A stretch of 64,000 nt of DNA from Nocardioides litoris. GTDB lineage: Bacteria; Actinomycetota; Actinomycetes; Propionibacteriales; Nocardioidaceae. A program made the position numbers and the translations under genes. The notes beneath the pieces are model-generated. The model made no database searches and was not told the origin of the DNA. It saw only the letters and a program-made list of their open reading frames with translations. Shown piece by piece: positions 11,131-21,899 of the stretch (its first letter is position 1; each line of letters begins with the position of its first letter). The stretch is taken from contig NZ_VDMR01000001.1 in assembly GCF_006346315.1 (NCBI RefSeq), forward strand, positions 1,364,001 through 1,428,000. The letters are read 5' to 3'.

Positions 11131-12211
11131 CCGCGGCGGCCTGGGCCGGGCCGGCGTCGACCCCGTCGGCGTAGGTCTGCGCGGGAGCGACCTCGCCGAT
11201 GCCGTCCTGCTGGAGCAGGAACTCCGCGGTGGCGAAGAGGTCCTGGCCCAGCTTGCCGCCCAGGTAGTCGGGCCCGACCTGCTCGGAGGCGTCGAGGTAG
11301 GTGTAGCCCTCGAACTGCTTCTTCGCCTCCTCGGTGGACACGCCCACCTCGACGGCGACGCTCTCGGCGGCAGCGTCGGGGTCGTCGCGGATGAGCTCGA
11401 CGGCCCAGTTCTGCGCCTTGGCCCACGCGTCCATGGCCGCCGCGTTGTCGGCGATGAAGCCGCTGTCGGCGATGGCGAGGTCGAACGTCGGCTTGCCGGC
11501 CTTCGCGGTGTCGTCGCTGGTCAGGACGACCTGACCGCCCTCGGAGACGAGCTGGCTCAGCGTCGGGTCCCAGATCCAGGCGGCGTCGACGTCGCCGCGG
11601 CTCCAGGCCGGGGCGATCTGCTCGGGCTCGCTGTTGATGAGCTGGTAGTCGGCCGCGTCCTCGCCGGCGTCGGCGATGGCCTGGAGCAGCGAGAAGTGCG
11701 CGGTCGAGCCGAACGGCGTCGCGATCGTCTTGCCCTTCAGGCCCGCCAGGTCGGTCGCGGCACCGTCCTGGACCACCAGCGACTCGGCGGCGCCGATGAC
11801 GTCGTGGACCCAGACGACGTCGACCGGGAGCTCGAGCGGCGCGGACAGGGCCTTGGTCGCGGGGGAGGAGCCGACCAGGCCGATGTCGAGGCTGCCGCCG
11901 CCGAAGGCCTGGACGACGTCGGCGCCGGAGGCGAAGTTGCTCCACTGGACGTCGGCGTTGGGCAGGCAGGCCTCGAGGATGCCGCGGTCCTTGACGATGA
12001 CGTCGCCGTTGGGCACCTTCTGGAAGCCGAGCCGGATCGGGCCCGTGACGGACTCGTCGGCCTCCCAGGGGCACTCGGTCGCGGCGGCCTCGTTCTCCTC
12101 GCCACCGCCCACGCAGCCGGCCAGCGCGGTCGAGGTGAGCAGGGTCGCGGCGACCAGCGCCGAGGCGCGCAGGCGGGTGCGGGTGCGGGTGGACGTGCGG
12201 GTGAGGGTCAT
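11123..12211 (-). CDS. TauA/SsuA-like substrate-binding lipoprotein
   Basis: The 362-residue periplasmic-binding-type lipoprotein has a signal peptide with Arg/Thr-rich n-region, hydrophobic core and lipobox LAGC, then a mature domain with the taurine-binding-like pattern IRLGFQKVPNGDVIVKDRGI, FGGGSLDIGLVGSSPATKAL and GKTIATPFGSTAHF. It captures substrate outside the membrane for the adjacent permease. The ATG begins 1 nt after the stop of the permease gene. The motif pattern is closer to TauA than to NrtA, but the ligand cannot be read from sequence. Confidence 0.88.
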   Translation of the reverse strand: MTLTRTSTRTRTRLRASALVAATLLTSTALAGCVGGGEENEAAATECPWEADESVTGPIRLGFQKVPNGDVIVKDRGILEACLPNADVQWSNFASGADVVQAFGGGSLDIGLVGSSPATKALSAPLELPVDVVWVHDVIGAAESLVVQDGAATDLAGLKGKTIATPFGSTAHFSLLQAIADAGEDAADYQLINSEPEQIAPAWSRGDVDAAWIWDPTLSQLVSEGGQVVLTSDDTAKAGKPTFDLAIADSGFIADNAAAMDAWAKAQNWAVELIRDDPDAAAESVAVEVGVSTEEAKKQFEGYTYLDASEQVGPDYLGGKLGQDLFATAEFLLQQDGIGEVAPAQTYADGVDAGPAQAAADE

Positions 12212-12212
12212 G

Positions 12213-13052
12213 TCAGGCCTTTCCTCGCCAGGGGGCGAGAGTCTTCTCGGAGATGCGGAGGACGGCGTCGAGGGCGATGGCGGTGAACCCGATGACGAGG
12301 ATGCAGGCGATCGACAGGGCGATCTTGTTCTGGGTGCCCGAGAGGTAGGCCAGGCCACCGATGCCGGGCAGTCCGTTGACGAGCTCGGCGGCGACCACGG
12401 TCGTCCAGGCGAAGCCCACCGCGACCCGCAGGCCGCTGAGGATGTCGGGGAGCGTCGCGGGCAGCAGCACGTGCGTGATGACCTGGCGCTGCGAGGCCCC
12501 CAGGGTGCGCACCGCGTTGAGCTGGTCCTCGCGGACCCCGCGGACGCCGTTGATCGTGGCCAGGGTGATCGGCGGGAACGCCGCGAGCACGAGCAACCAG
12601 ACCTTCGAGGTGTCGTAGATGCCGAACCAGGCCACCAGGAAGCCGATGTAGGCCAGCGGCGGGATCGAGCGGAGGAAGTCGACGTACGGCCCGAGGAGGG
12701 CGCCGAAGGACCGGAAGAGCCCCATGGCCAGCCCGAGCGGGACGCCCACCACGACGGCGATGCCCAGGCCGATGCCGATGCGGCGCAGGCTGACCACCAG
12801 GTGCTCCCACAGGAAGTAGCCCTCCTCGCCCCGCACGACGCGGTCGACGCCCCCACCGATCGGGTGGTAGGAGTTCGCGCGGACGAACGCGTCCCAGACC
12901 TCCAGCGGGCTGGGGGCGAGGTAGGCCGGGCTGACCACGTCGGAGGCCGAGACCAGCGTCCACGCCGTCAGCACCACCGCGAACGTCAGCAGGTGGAGCA
13001 GCAGGCCGCGCGGCGCGCGGACGGACAGGGTGGTCGCCACGGCCGGAACCAT
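12213..13052 (-). CDS. TauC/SsuC-like ABC transporter permease
   Basis: The 279-residue inner-membrane permease has about six hydrophobic segments and the EAA cytoplasmic loop that docks the ATPase (NAVRTLGASQRQVITHVLLP). It is the first gene of the importer operon. Length and the N-terminal SPLEVWDAF motif are typical of the taurine/sulfonate/nitrate subfamily. No good Shine-Dalgarno is visible ahead of the ATG. A short inverted repeat lies just upstream at 13061-13076. Confidence 0.9.
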   Translation of the reverse strand: MVPAVATTLSVRAPRGLLLHLLTFAVVLTAWTLVSASDVVSPAYLAPSPLEVWDAFVRANSYHPIGGGVDRVVRGEEGYFLWEHLVVSLRRIGIGLGIAVVVGVPLGLAMGLFRSFGALLGPYVDFLRSIPPLAYIGFLVAWFGIYDTSKVWLLVLAAFPPITLATINGVRGVREDQLNAVRTLGASQRQVITHVLLPATLPDILSGLRVAVGFAWTTVVAAELVNGLPGIGGLAYLSGTQNKIALSIACILVIGFTAIALDAVLRISEKTLAPWRGKA

Positions 13053-13060
13053 AGCGATTC

Positions 13061-13076
13061 GATCGACAAACCGATC
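13061..13076 (-). promoter_or_regulatory. Candidate operator upstream of the importer operon
   Basis: GATCG and CGATC flank a 6-nt spacer, 9 bp before the permease start codon. A position this close to the start would suit a repressor site, but the dyad is only 5 bp per arm and no regulator gene is adjacent. Weak call. Confidence 0.3.
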
Positions 13077-13115
13077 AATTGTCCGACCAGTGGTCCGGAC
13101 CAGGGGCCACCACGC

Positions 13116-13145
13116 CGACCCGTCGTGTGGACCTACGACGGGTCG
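13116..13145. repeat. CGACCCGTCG palindromic repeat, copy 1
   Basis: CGACCCGTCG (13116-13125) and CGACGGGTCG (13136-13145) are perfect inverted arms around a 10-nt spacer. Related elements lie at 15545-15571 and 41081-41107, where arms and the TCCAC spacer motif are shared (here on the minus strand). It lies next to the rpsT terminator, which uses the same arm sequence. Confidence 0.6.
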
Positions 13146-13147
13146 AC

Positions 13148-13186
13148 CAAAAACAGATCGACCCGTCGTGGCGGCACGACGGGTCG
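13148..13186 (-). terminator. rpsT terminator
   Basis: A perfect 12-bp stem (13159-13170 with 13175-13186, GCGG loop) lies 17 bp downstream of the rpsT stop. On the minus strand it is followed by a T-rich run (plus-strand AAAAACAGA at about 13149-13157), giving a classical rho-independent terminator. The stem is built from the same CGACCCGTCG arms as the neighbouring repeat. Confidence 0.8.
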
Positions 13187-13203
13187 ACGGAGGCGGGCTC
13201 GGC

Positions 13204-13464
13204 TCAGAGCGAGGCGGCCTTCTTGGAGATGGCCGACTTGCGGTTGGCGGCCTGGTTCTTGTGGATGACGCCCTTGGAGGCAGCCTTGTCGAGCATCTTG
13301 TTGGCCTCGCGGCCGAGGGTGACGGCCTGCTCCTTCTCGCCGGCCTCGGCGGCCTCGCGGAACTTGCGGATCGCAGTCTTCAGGCCGCTCTTGACCGCCT
13401 TGTTGCGCTCGTAGCGCTTCTGGTTCTGCTTGTTGCGCTTGATCTGGCTCTTGATGTTCGCCAC
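13204..13464 (-). CDS. rpsT: 30S ribosomal protein S20
   Basis: This is an 86-residue, Lys/Arg/Ala-rich, helical protein starting [16 protein letters not shown] after the initiator. It binds 16S rRNA early in 30S assembly. The start is GTG at 13464; the length and the SKKAASL C-terminus match actinobacterial S20. It is monocistronic, with its own terminator downstream. Confidence 0.97.
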   Translation of the reverse strand: MANIKSQIKRNKQNQKRYERNKAVKSGLKTAIRKFREAAEAGEKEQAVTLGREANKMLDKAASKGVIHKNQAANRKSAISKKAASL

Positions 13465-13556
13465 GGTGGTGTGTCTCGCCTCTGGTGCTCGATGGACAGG
13501 AACGAAGTCTGGTCGCGTGCGCGCGTGGACTCGCGTCTGGCACGCAGCCGACAAAG

Positions 13557-14561
13557 CTACCAGCGGCCCGGGGGCTCTCCTAATCGTCGTCCGGCCGCAC
13601 CGAGGAAGCGTCGGGCCTCCGTACGACGGAACGCGGCGAGCCCCGGCAGGCCCACGTCGACCACCGTGGCCGCCCGCAGCGCGAGGTGGGCGCCGATGGC
13701 CAGCATCGAGGCCGTGACGAGGTCGTCGCCGGCCGCGGCCAGCGCGGGGGAGGAACGGACCGAGGTGTCGAACCAGGGCCGGTCGACCCGTTCGACCCGG
13801 GCGAGGAGCGCGTCCTGCCAGGCCGGCCCGATCGCCGCGGCGCCCCAGTCGACGAAGACCACCTCGCCGGAGGGCCGCACCAGCAGGTTGTCGTTGCGGA
13901 TGTCGTAGTGGACGAGGTGGTCGCACGGCACCTCGGTCAGGGCGACGACCAGCGGCCGGAGCTCGTCGTGGCGGGCCGCCACCCACGCCGGCACGACGTC
14001 GGGGCGCTCGTGGGCGACGACGTCGTAGCTGCGCAGCCAGCCCGGGTAGACCTGCCCGAGGTCGGTGAGACCGGGGCGGTACATCGGGTTCTCGACCCCG
14101 GGTGCCGGGTCGGGCCGTGGCGGGTCGGGCACGCGCTCGCGCAGCACCCGGCCCAGGTCGTCGGTGGCCGCCAGCAGCGCGTCCATCACCGCGTCGTCGT
14201 CGGTGTCGGGGTGCTCGCCCTCGACGTCCTCGAGCAGCAGCGCCACCCACCCGCCGTCGCCCTCGTCGTAGGACGCCAGCAGGTCGGCCCACAGCGGGTG
14301 CGAGCCCAGCAGGCCGAGCACCAGCGCCTCGCGCCGGTACAGCGTGGGGGAGTCGGGGTTCAGCTCGGCGCCGACGGCCTTGACGAACGCGCGGGTGCCG
14401 TCGGCGCACACCAGCCGGGTCACGCAGCCCGGCGACATGCCGCCCGTCTGCTCCCGCGCGGTGACCACCGGCGAGCCGAGGGCCTGCTCGACCCACGCGC
14501 GCACGCGGTCGGGGACCCCGGCGTACGGGAGGTGCGTGCCGGCCGAGCGCGGCGCACTCAT
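13557..14561 (-). CDS. Phosphotransferase family protein (APH-like kinase), copy A
   Basis: This is a 334-residue aminoglycoside-phosphotransferase/choline-kinase fold protein. The N-lobe has RAFVKAVG (ATP-binding Lys); the catalytic loop is [10 protein letters not shown] (Brenner motif HxDxxxxN, near residues 216-225), followed by the metal-binding VFVDWGAA. It is the second gene of a two-gene minus-strand unit with the related kinase at 14569, 7 nt apart. Many such proteins phosphorylate metabolites rather than drugs, so resistance should not be assumed. Confidence 0.8.
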   Translation of the reverse strand: MSAPRSAGTHLPYAGVPDRVRAWVEQALGSPVVTAREQTGGMSPGCVTRLVCADGTRAFVKAVGAELNPDSPTLYRREALVLGLLGSHPLWADLLASYDEGDGGWVALLLEDVEGEHPDTDDDAVMDALLAATDDLGRVLRERVPDPPRPDPAPGVENPMYRPGLTDLGQVYPGWLRSYDVVAHERPDVVPAWVAARHDELRPLVVALTEVPCDHLVHYDIRNDNLLVRPSGEVVFVDWGAAAIGPAWQDALLARVERVDRPWFDTSVRSSPALAAAGDDLVTASMLAIGAHLALRAATVVDVGLPGLAAFRRTEARRFLGAAGRRLGEPPGRW

Positions 14562-14568
14562 GCGCCGC

Positions 14569-15525
14569 TCACTCGCCCGTCTCCCAGCCGCGCCGCTCGC
14601 ACAGCCAGTCCCAGGCCACGTCGCCGCACCACCGCTGGTGCTCGCGGATCCAGGGAGACGTGGGCGGCACCGGGTCGTCGGCGGACTTGAGGAGGTAGCC
14701 GGTCAGCAGGGCGAGGGCGACGTCGACCGCGTCGGCCGGCACCCCGGCGAACGTCGGGTGGTCGGCGAGCACGGCCTCGACGTCGAGGCCGTCGCCGCGC
14801 GGGCCGACCAGGAGCCACAGGGAGTCGAGCCAGGGCGGGCCGAGGACCGGCCAGTTCCAGTCGCACAGGACGGCGGTGCCGTCGGGGCGCACCAGGATGT
14901 TGTCGTCGCGGACGTCGGTGTGGACCACGGCGTCCCCGGTCAGCACCTCGGCGGACCGTCGGGCCAACGCGGCCGTCTCCTCGCCCCGGGGCAGCACGAA
15001 CGTGCGCCGCGCGTAGTCCCAGTGCCCGGGCCAGTCGGCGAGGTCGGCGGCGAGGGGGTCGAGCAGCAGCCCGGCGGGCGGCGGGGTCAGGGCCGCGTTG
15101 GCCGCGGCCAGCATCTGCAGCGACGCCGCCAGGTCGGTGTCGGTCCAGGGCCGGTGCGGCGCACGGCCCTCGACGTGCTCGATGCCGAGCACGACCCAGT
15201 CGTGCGCCTCCTCCGTCCACCGCAGCCGTGGCGCCGGTACGCCGGCCGGCAGGGCGCCGAGCTTGCGCGCCTCCTCCCGGTAGGACTGGGCGAACAGCCG
15301 CTGCGCCTTCGCCGACGCCGCCTTGACGAAGTGCCGCGACCCGTCGGCGCACACCAGCACGGAGGCGAAGCCCGGGGTGAAGCCCGCCGTCTGCGAGCGC
15401 GCCTCGACGACCGGGCTCCCGGTGCGCCGCTCGACCAGCGACCGCACGGGCGGGGGCAGGTGCACCCACTCCAGGCGGCGGGCGGTGCGGCCGTGCGGCA
15501 CGGGCGACGGACGGCGGACGGGCAC
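14569..15525 (-). CDS. Phosphotransferase family protein (APH-like kinase), copy B
   Basis: The 318-residue APH-fold kinase has [11 protein letters not shown] (ATP Lys), [11 protein letters not shown] (catalytic loop), and AVLCDWNWP (DFG-equivalent). Both kinases share the N-terminal pattern GSPVV.AR.QT.G..PG, so they are paralogues in tandem. Start uncertain: GTG at 15525 is chosen; an in-frame GTG at 15540 would add five residues. It is divergent from lepA. Substrate unknown. Confidence 0.78.
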   Translation of the reverse strand: MPVRRPSPVPHGRTARRLEWVHLPPPVRSLVERRTGSPVVEARSQTAGFTPGFASVLVCADGSRHFVKAASAKAQRLFAQSYREEARKLGALPAGVPAPRLRWTEEAHDWVVLGIEHVEGRAPHRPWTDTDLAASLQMLAAANAALTPPPAGLLLDPLAADLADWPGHWDYARRTFVLPRGEETAALARRSAEVLTGDAVVHTDVRDDNILVRPDGTAVLCDWNWPVLGPPWLDSLWLLVGPRGDGLDVEAVLADHPTFAGVPADAVDVALALLTGYLLKSADDPVPPTSPWIREHQRWCGDVAWDWLCERRGWETGE

Positions 15526-15544
15526 CGACCCATCCAACACCCGC

Positions 15545-15571
15545 CGACCCGTCGCGGATCCACGTCGGGTC
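15545..15571. repeat. CGACCCGTCG palindromic repeat, copy 2
   Basis: Arms GACCCGTCG and CGTCGGGTC (8 of 9 paired) flank a spacer containing GGATCCAC. It resembles the element at 41081-41107 and the reverse complement of 13116-13145. It lies in the divergent promoter gap between kinase B and lepA. Confidence 0.55.
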
Positions 15572-15615
15572 AGCGAATAGGCGGGGTCGGGGTGGCCTGG
15601 AAGAATGGCCCGACC

Positions 15616-17496
15616 ATGTCCCTGCCTGTTGACGCACCGAAGCCCGGCCAGACCGACCCGGGCATCATCCGCAACTTCTGCATCATCGCCCACATCGACC
15701 ACGGCAAGTCCACGCTGGCCGACCGGATGCTGCAGCTGACGGGCGTCGTCGACGAGCGCGCGGCCCGCGCGCAGTACCTCGACCGCATGGACATCGAGCG
15801 CGAGCGCGGCATCACCATCAAGAGCCAGGCCGTGCGGATGCCGTGGACGGTGCCGGCCGACAACGAGGCCGGGGCCGAGCCGGGCACCTACGTGCTCAAC
15901 ATGATCGACACGCCGGGCCACGTCGACTTCACCTACGAGGTCTCGCGCTCGCTCGAGGCGTGCGAGGCGGCCATCCTGCTCGTCGACGCCGCCCAGGGCA
16001 TCGAGGCGCAGACCCTGGCCAACCTGTACCTCGCCATGGGCGCCGACCTGCACATCATCCCGGTGCTCAACAAGATCGACCTGCCGAGCGCCAACCCCGA
16101 CAAGTACGCCGCCGAGCTGGCCGGCTTGGTCGGGTGCGACCCCGACGACGTGCTGAAGGTGAGCGCCAAGACGGGCATGGGCGTCGAGGCCCTCCTCAAC
16201 CACATCGTGGCCGAGACCCCGGCGCCGGTCGGCGACGCCGACAAGCCGGCCCGCGCGCTCATCTTCGACTCCGTCTACGACACCTACCGCGGCGTGATCA
16301 CCTACGTCCGGGTCGTCGACGGGTCGCTGACCCACCGCGACCGGATCAAGATGATGTCGACGAGCGCGACCCACGAGATGCTCGAGATCGGCGTCATCAG
16401 TCCCGAGCAGGTCAAGGCGGGCGAGCTCGGCGTCGGCGAGGTGGGCTACCTCATCACCGGCGTGAAGGACGTCCGCCAGTCCCGCGTCGGTGACACCGTC
16501 ACCACCCAGCACCACGGCGCCGTCGACCCGCTCGGCGGCTACAAGCACCCCAACCCGATGGTCTACGCCGGGCTCTACCCCATCGACGGCGACCAGTACG
16601 GCGAGCTGCGCGAGTCCCTGGAGAAGCTGCAGCTCAACGACGCCGCCCTGGTCTACGAGCCCGAGACCTCGGGCGCGCTCGGCTTCGGCTTCCGCTGCGG
16701 GTTCCTCGGCCTGCTGCACATGGAGATCACCCGCGAGCGGCTCGAGCGCGAGTTCGGCCTCGACCTCATCTCCACCGCGCCCAACGTGGTCTACGAGGTC
16801 GCGATGGAGGACGGCACCGAGATCGAGGTGACCAACCCCAGCGAGTTCCCCGAGGGCAAGATCGCCGAGGTCCGCGAGCCCGTCGTCAAGGCCACGATCC
16901 TCAGCCCCAGCGACTACATCGGCACGATCATGGAGCTCTGCCAGACCAAGCGCGGCCAGCTCGGCGGCATGGACTACCTCTCCGAGGACCGCGTCGAGAT
17001 GCGCTACACGCTGCCGATGGGCGAGATCGTCTTCGACTTCTTCGACCAGCTCAAGTCGCGCACCAAGGGCTACGCCTCGCTCGACTACGAGCGCTCCGGC
17101 GAGCAGGCCGCCGACCTGGTCAAGGTCGACATCCTGCTCCAGGGCGAGCCCGTCGACGCGTTCAGCGCCATCGTGCACAAGGAGGCGGCGTACTCCTACG
17201 GCGTGATGATGGCCGGCAAGCTCAAGGACCTCATCCCGCGCCAGCAGTTCGAGGTGCCGATCCAGGCCGCCATCGGCGCCCGGGTCATCGCCCGCGAGAA
17301 CATCCGCGCCATCCGCAAGGACGTCCTCGCCAAGTGCTACGGCGGCGACATCACCCGCAAGCGCAAGCTGCTGGAGAAGCAGAAGGAGGGCAAGAAGCGG
17401 ATGAAGATGGTCGGCCGCGTCGAGGTCCCCCAGGAGGCCTTCGTGGCCGCGCTCTCCAACGACGGCGCCGGCTCCTCGGAGAAGTCCAAGAAGTAG
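15616..17496 (+). CDS. lepA: Elongation factor 4 (LepA)
   Basis: This 626-residue translational GTPase acts on the ribosome (back-translocation, 30S biogenesis). G1 is AHIDHGKST (about 25-33), followed by the RGITIK switch I region, DTPGH (G3), NKIDLP (G4) and the LepA-specific C-terminal domain ([17 protein letters not shown]). Length normal. The ATG at 15616 matches the usual N-terminus. Its stop codon overlaps by 1 nt the GTG of the next kinase gene. Confidence 0.97.
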   Translation: MSLPVDAPKPGQTDPGIIRNFCIIAHIDHGKSTLADRMLQLTGVVDERAARAQYLDRMDIERERGITIKSQAVRMPWTVPADNEAGAEPGTYVLNMIDTPGHVDFTYEVSRSLEACEAAILLVDAAQGIEAQTLANLYLAMGADLHIIPVLNKIDLPSANPDKYAAELAGLVGCDPDDVLKVSAKTGMGVEALLNHIVAETPAPVGDADKPARALIFDSVYDTYRGVITYVRVVDGSLTHRDRIKMMSTSATHEMLEIGVISPEQVKAGELGVGEVGYLITGVKDVRQSRVGDTVTTQHHGAVDPLGGYKHPNPMVYAGLYPIDGDQYGELRESLEKLQLNDAALVYEPETSGALGFGFRCGFLGLLHMEITRERLEREFGLDLISTAPNVVYEVAMEDGTEIEVTNPSEFPEGKIAEVREPVVKATILSPSDYIGTIMELCQTKRGQLGGMDYLSEDRVEMRYTLPMGEIVFDFFDQLKSRTKGYASLDYERSGEQAADLVKVDILLQGEPVDAFSAIVHKEAAYSYGVMMAGKLKDLIPRQQFEVPIQAAIGARVIARENIRAIRKDVLAKCYGGDITRKRKLLEKQKEGKKRMKMVGRVEVPQEAFVAALSNDGAGSSEKSKK

Positions 17497-18383
17497 TGCA
17501 CGTCCCCGAGGAGTGGCTCACCCACGTCGACCCGCGCGGTCGCTGGGAGCCGTGGGTGGCCGGGCTGCCGCGCCTGGTGCGTGACCTGCTCGAGGAGTGG
17601 GAGCTGGGGGTCGACGGCCGGCAGTGGCACGGGTACGCCGCCGTGGTGCTGGCGGTGCGCACGGCCGAGGACCGCCCGGCGGCGCTCAAGGTCGGGTTCC
17701 CGCACGCGGGGTCCGAGCACGAGCACCTCGCCCTCCAGCACTGGCACGGCGACGGTGCGGTGCAGCTGCTCCGCGCCGACCCGCGGCGCTCTGCCCTGCT
17801 GCTCGAGCGGCTCGAGCCGGCCGACCTCACCGAGGTCTGGGACATCGAGGCCTGCGAGGTCGTCGCCGGCCTCCACGGCCGCCTGCACGTGCCCGCGCCG
17901 CCCCAGCTCCGCCTCCTCTCGGCGTACGTCGCCGAGGCGACCGACCGGCTCGCGCGACTGCCCCGCAGCGCGCCGGTGCCGCACCGGCTGGTCGAGCAGG
18001 CGGTCTCGCTCGGGCGCGCGTTCGCCACCGACCCGGGGACCGACGGGCGGCTGGTGCACACCGACCTGCACTACGCCAACGTGCTGGCCGCCGAGCGCGA
18101 GCCCTGGCTCGCCATCGCCCCCGAGCCCCTCAGCGGCGACCCGCACTACGAGCTCGCCCCGATGCTGTGGAACCGCTGGGACGAGCTCGACGGCGACTAC
18201 CGGGGCGGCACGGTGCGACGGTTCGAGGCGCTGGTCGACGCCGCCGGGCTCGACGAGGACCGGGCCCGTGACTGGGTCGTGGTCCGGATGCTGCACCACG
18301 TCCTGAGGGCCCTCGACGAGCCGGCGCCCGACAGCGCCTGGATCACCCAGTGCGTCACCCTGGCCAAGGCGGTCCAGCCGTGA
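17496..18383 (+). CDS. APH(6)-like (streptomycin/hydroxyurea) phosphotransferase family protein
   Basis: The 295-residue protein matches the aminoglycoside/hydroxyurea-resistance kinase family: LLLERLEPADL, catalytic loop HTDLHYANVLAAER, then the family-specific EPLSGDPHYELAPMLWNRWDEL. These enzymes phosphorylate streptomycin-like sugars in known cases. The GTG start overlaps the lepA TAG, so it is probably co-transcribed. Its chromosomal position beside lepA, without mobile DNA, argues for a resident metabolic kinase; drug resistance is only a possibility. Confidence 0.8.
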   Translation: MHVPEEWLTHVDPRGRWEPWVAGLPRLVRDLLEEWELGVDGRQWHGYAAVVLAVRTAEDRPAALKVGFPHAGSEHEHLALQHWHGDGAVQLLRADPRRSALLLERLEPADLTEVWDIEACEVVAGLHGRLHVPAPPQLRLLSAYVAEATDRLARLPRSAPVPHRLVEQAVSLGRAFATDPGTDGRLVHTDLHYANVLAAEREPWLAIAPEPLSGDPHYELAPMLWNRWDELDGDYRGGTVRRFEALVDAAGLDEDRARDWVVVRMLHHVLRALDEPAPDSAWITQCVTLAKAVQP

Positions 18384-18402
18384 GCCGGGCAGCGAGCCGG
18401 TC

Positions 18403-18987
18403 GTGACCGGACACGTGCTCTCGGTCCACGTCGGCCGCCCGCGGGAGGCGGCGTGGACCACGATCGGCCGCACCTCGATCGACAAGACCACGGTGCCGGG
18501 GCCGGTCGCCGTCGGCGCGCTCGGCCTGGCGGGCGACCAGGTGTCCAACCTGCGCCACCACGGCGGCCCCGACAAGGCCGTCTACGCCTTCGCCCGGGAG
18601 GACCTCGACCGCTGGGCAGCGGCGTTCGAGCGCCCGGTGCCCGACGGGACGTTCGGGGAGAACCTCACCACGGCCGGCCTCGACGTCAACGACGCCGAGG
18701 TCGGCGAGCGGTGGCGCATCGGGTCCGACCTGGTCGTCGAGGTGACGATGTTCCGCACCCCGTGCTCGACGTTCAAGGCCTGGCTCGGTCGCAACGGGTA
18801 CGACGACCGGGCCTGGCTGCGCCGCTTCGTCGAGGACGGCCGGCCCGGCGCCTACCTGCGGGTCGTCGTGCCGGGCCCGGTGGCGGCGGGCGACGCGATC
18901 GAGGTCGTGCACCAGCCGGGACGGGGCGTCACGGTGGCCTCGTGGTTCGCCCAGGCCATGGGGACCGCGGCGCCGGAGGCCAGATGA
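18403..18987 (+). CDS. MOSC domain protein (YiiM-like)
   Basis: The 194-residue MOSC-fold protein has VSNLRHHGGPDKAVYAF, FGENLTT and the conserved Cys in FRTPCSTFKAWLG, which is the sulfur-carrying residue in this family. YiiM-type proteins reduce N-hydroxylated compounds using molybdenum cofactor. It starts with GTG 19 nt after the preceding kinase and is probably in the same transcript. The physiological substrate is unknown. Confidence 0.85.
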   Translation: MTGHVLSVHVGRPREAAWTTIGRTSIDKTTVPGPVAVGALGLAGDQVSNLRHHGGPDKAVYAFAREDLDRWAAAFERPVPDGTFGENLTTAGLDVNDAEVGERWRIGSDLVVEVTMFRTPCSTFKAWLGRNGYDDRAWLRRFVEDGRPGAYLRVVVPGPVAAGDAIEVVHQPGRGVTVASWFAQAMGTAAPEAR

Positions 18988-19044
18988 GCGGATCCTCACG
19001 CAAGCCTGGCGAGATCCCCTGACGAGCATGTGGCGCAAACCACT

Positions 19045-19064
19045 AGGTTACTGGCGAGCAACCT
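19045..19064 (+). promoter_or_regulatory. Candidate TetR-type operator before the acyl-CoA ligase
   Basis: A 20-bp imperfect palindrome with arms AGGTTACTGG and CGAGCAACCT (8 of 10 paired) lies 40 bp before the ligase ATG. Dyads of this size and AT-centred arms are typical of TetR-family lipid-metabolism regulators in actinobacteria. No regulator gene is adjacent, so assignment is inference. Confidence 0.4.
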
Positions 19065-19103
19065 GCGGCCCGAGCAGCCGCACCCCTGGGGAGAGGACCC
19101 GCC

Positions 19104-20924
<1,821 letters not shown>

Positions 20925-20974
20925 CCGCAGGCGAGGCACAGCCGACCCACAGCGGGGCGGCCGAGGCTGCACGC

Positions 20975-21871
20975 ATGAGCAGCCACGGCCACCCCGAGCA
21001 GCAGCCCACCCACGCCGTCGAGGAGCACGACCTCGGCCTCGCGCACGACCTGGGGCGGCTGTCCCGCCAGCGACGCTCGTGGGGCCGACGCGGTCTGCTC
21101 GGTCTGCTCGGCGGCGTGGGCGCGACGGCCCTCGTCGGGTGTGCCGGGGGATCCGACACCCAGGCGGCGTCGACGTCCACGTCCCAGGGCGCTCCGCCCG
21201 CGGGCGTGCCGGGCGGTGCGGAGAGCGGCGTCGAGGTCGCCGACGGCGAGATCCCCGAGGAGACCGCCGGCCCCTACCCGGGCGACGGCTCCAACGGTCC
21301 CGACGTGCTCAGCGAGTCCGGCGTCGTGCGCAGCGACATCACGGCCAGCTTCGGCGGGTCCACGGGCGTGGCCGAGGGTGTCCCCGTCACGGTGAGGATG
21401 AAGGTCTACGACCTCGCCGGCGAGGAGGCCACTCCGCTGGCCGGGTCGGCGCTCTACCTGTGGCACTGCGACCGCGACGGCCGCTACTCGATGTACGACG
21501 ACGAGGTGGCCGACCAGAACTACCTGCGCGGCGTGCAGGAGGCCGACGCCGACGGCTACCTCAGCTTCACCACGATCTTCCCGGCCTGCTACGACGGCCG
21601 CTGGCCGCACATGCACTTCGAGGTCTACCCCAGCCTCGAGGAGGCGACGTCGGCCGAGAACAAGCTCCGCACCTCCCAGCTGGCCATCCCGGCCGCGACC
21701 TGCCAGGAGGTGTACGGCGTCGCCGAGGGCTACGACTCCAGCGCGGAGACCTTCGCGAGCGTCAGCCTGGACACCGACATGGTCTTCTCCGACGGGTGGT
21801 CCCTGCAGCTGGCCACGGTCACCGGCTCGGTCGACGAGGGCTACGTGTTCGTCCTCGACGTGCCCGTCTGA
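20975..21871 (+). CDS. Intradiol ring-cleavage dioxygenase-like protein, Tat lipoprotein
   Basis: The 298-residue protein has a twin-arginine-type leader (SWGRRGLLGLLGG) ending in a lipobox (LVGC), an acidic Gly/Ser linker and a beta-sandwich catechol-dioxygenase domain (AETAGPYPGD-like start, ALYLWHCDRDGRYSMYD, QNYLRGVQ, FPACYDGRWPHMHFEVY). The last two contain the Tyr/His ligands expected for non-haem Fe(III). Exported intradiol-like proteins of this type are common in soil actinobacteria and may act on catechols outside the cell; activity is unproven. It is preceded by a 50-bp gap after the ligase gene. Confidence 0.82.
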   Translation: MSSHGHPEQQPTHAVEEHDLGLAHDLGRLSRQRRSWGRRGLLGLLGGVGATALVGCAGGSDTQAASTSTSQGAPPAGVPGGAESGVEVADGEIPEETAGPYPGDGSNGPDVLSESGVVRSDITASFGGSTGVAEGVPVTVRMKVYDLAGEEATPLAGSALYLWHCDRDGRYSMYDDEVADQNYLRGVQEADADGYLSFTTIFPACYDGRWPHMHFEVYPSLEEATSAENKLRTSQLAIPAATCQEVYGVAEGYDSSAETFASVSLDTDMVFSDGWSLQLATVTGSVDEGYVFVLDVPV

Positions 21872-21899
21872 GCCGTGCTGCACCGGGTGCGACCATGGG

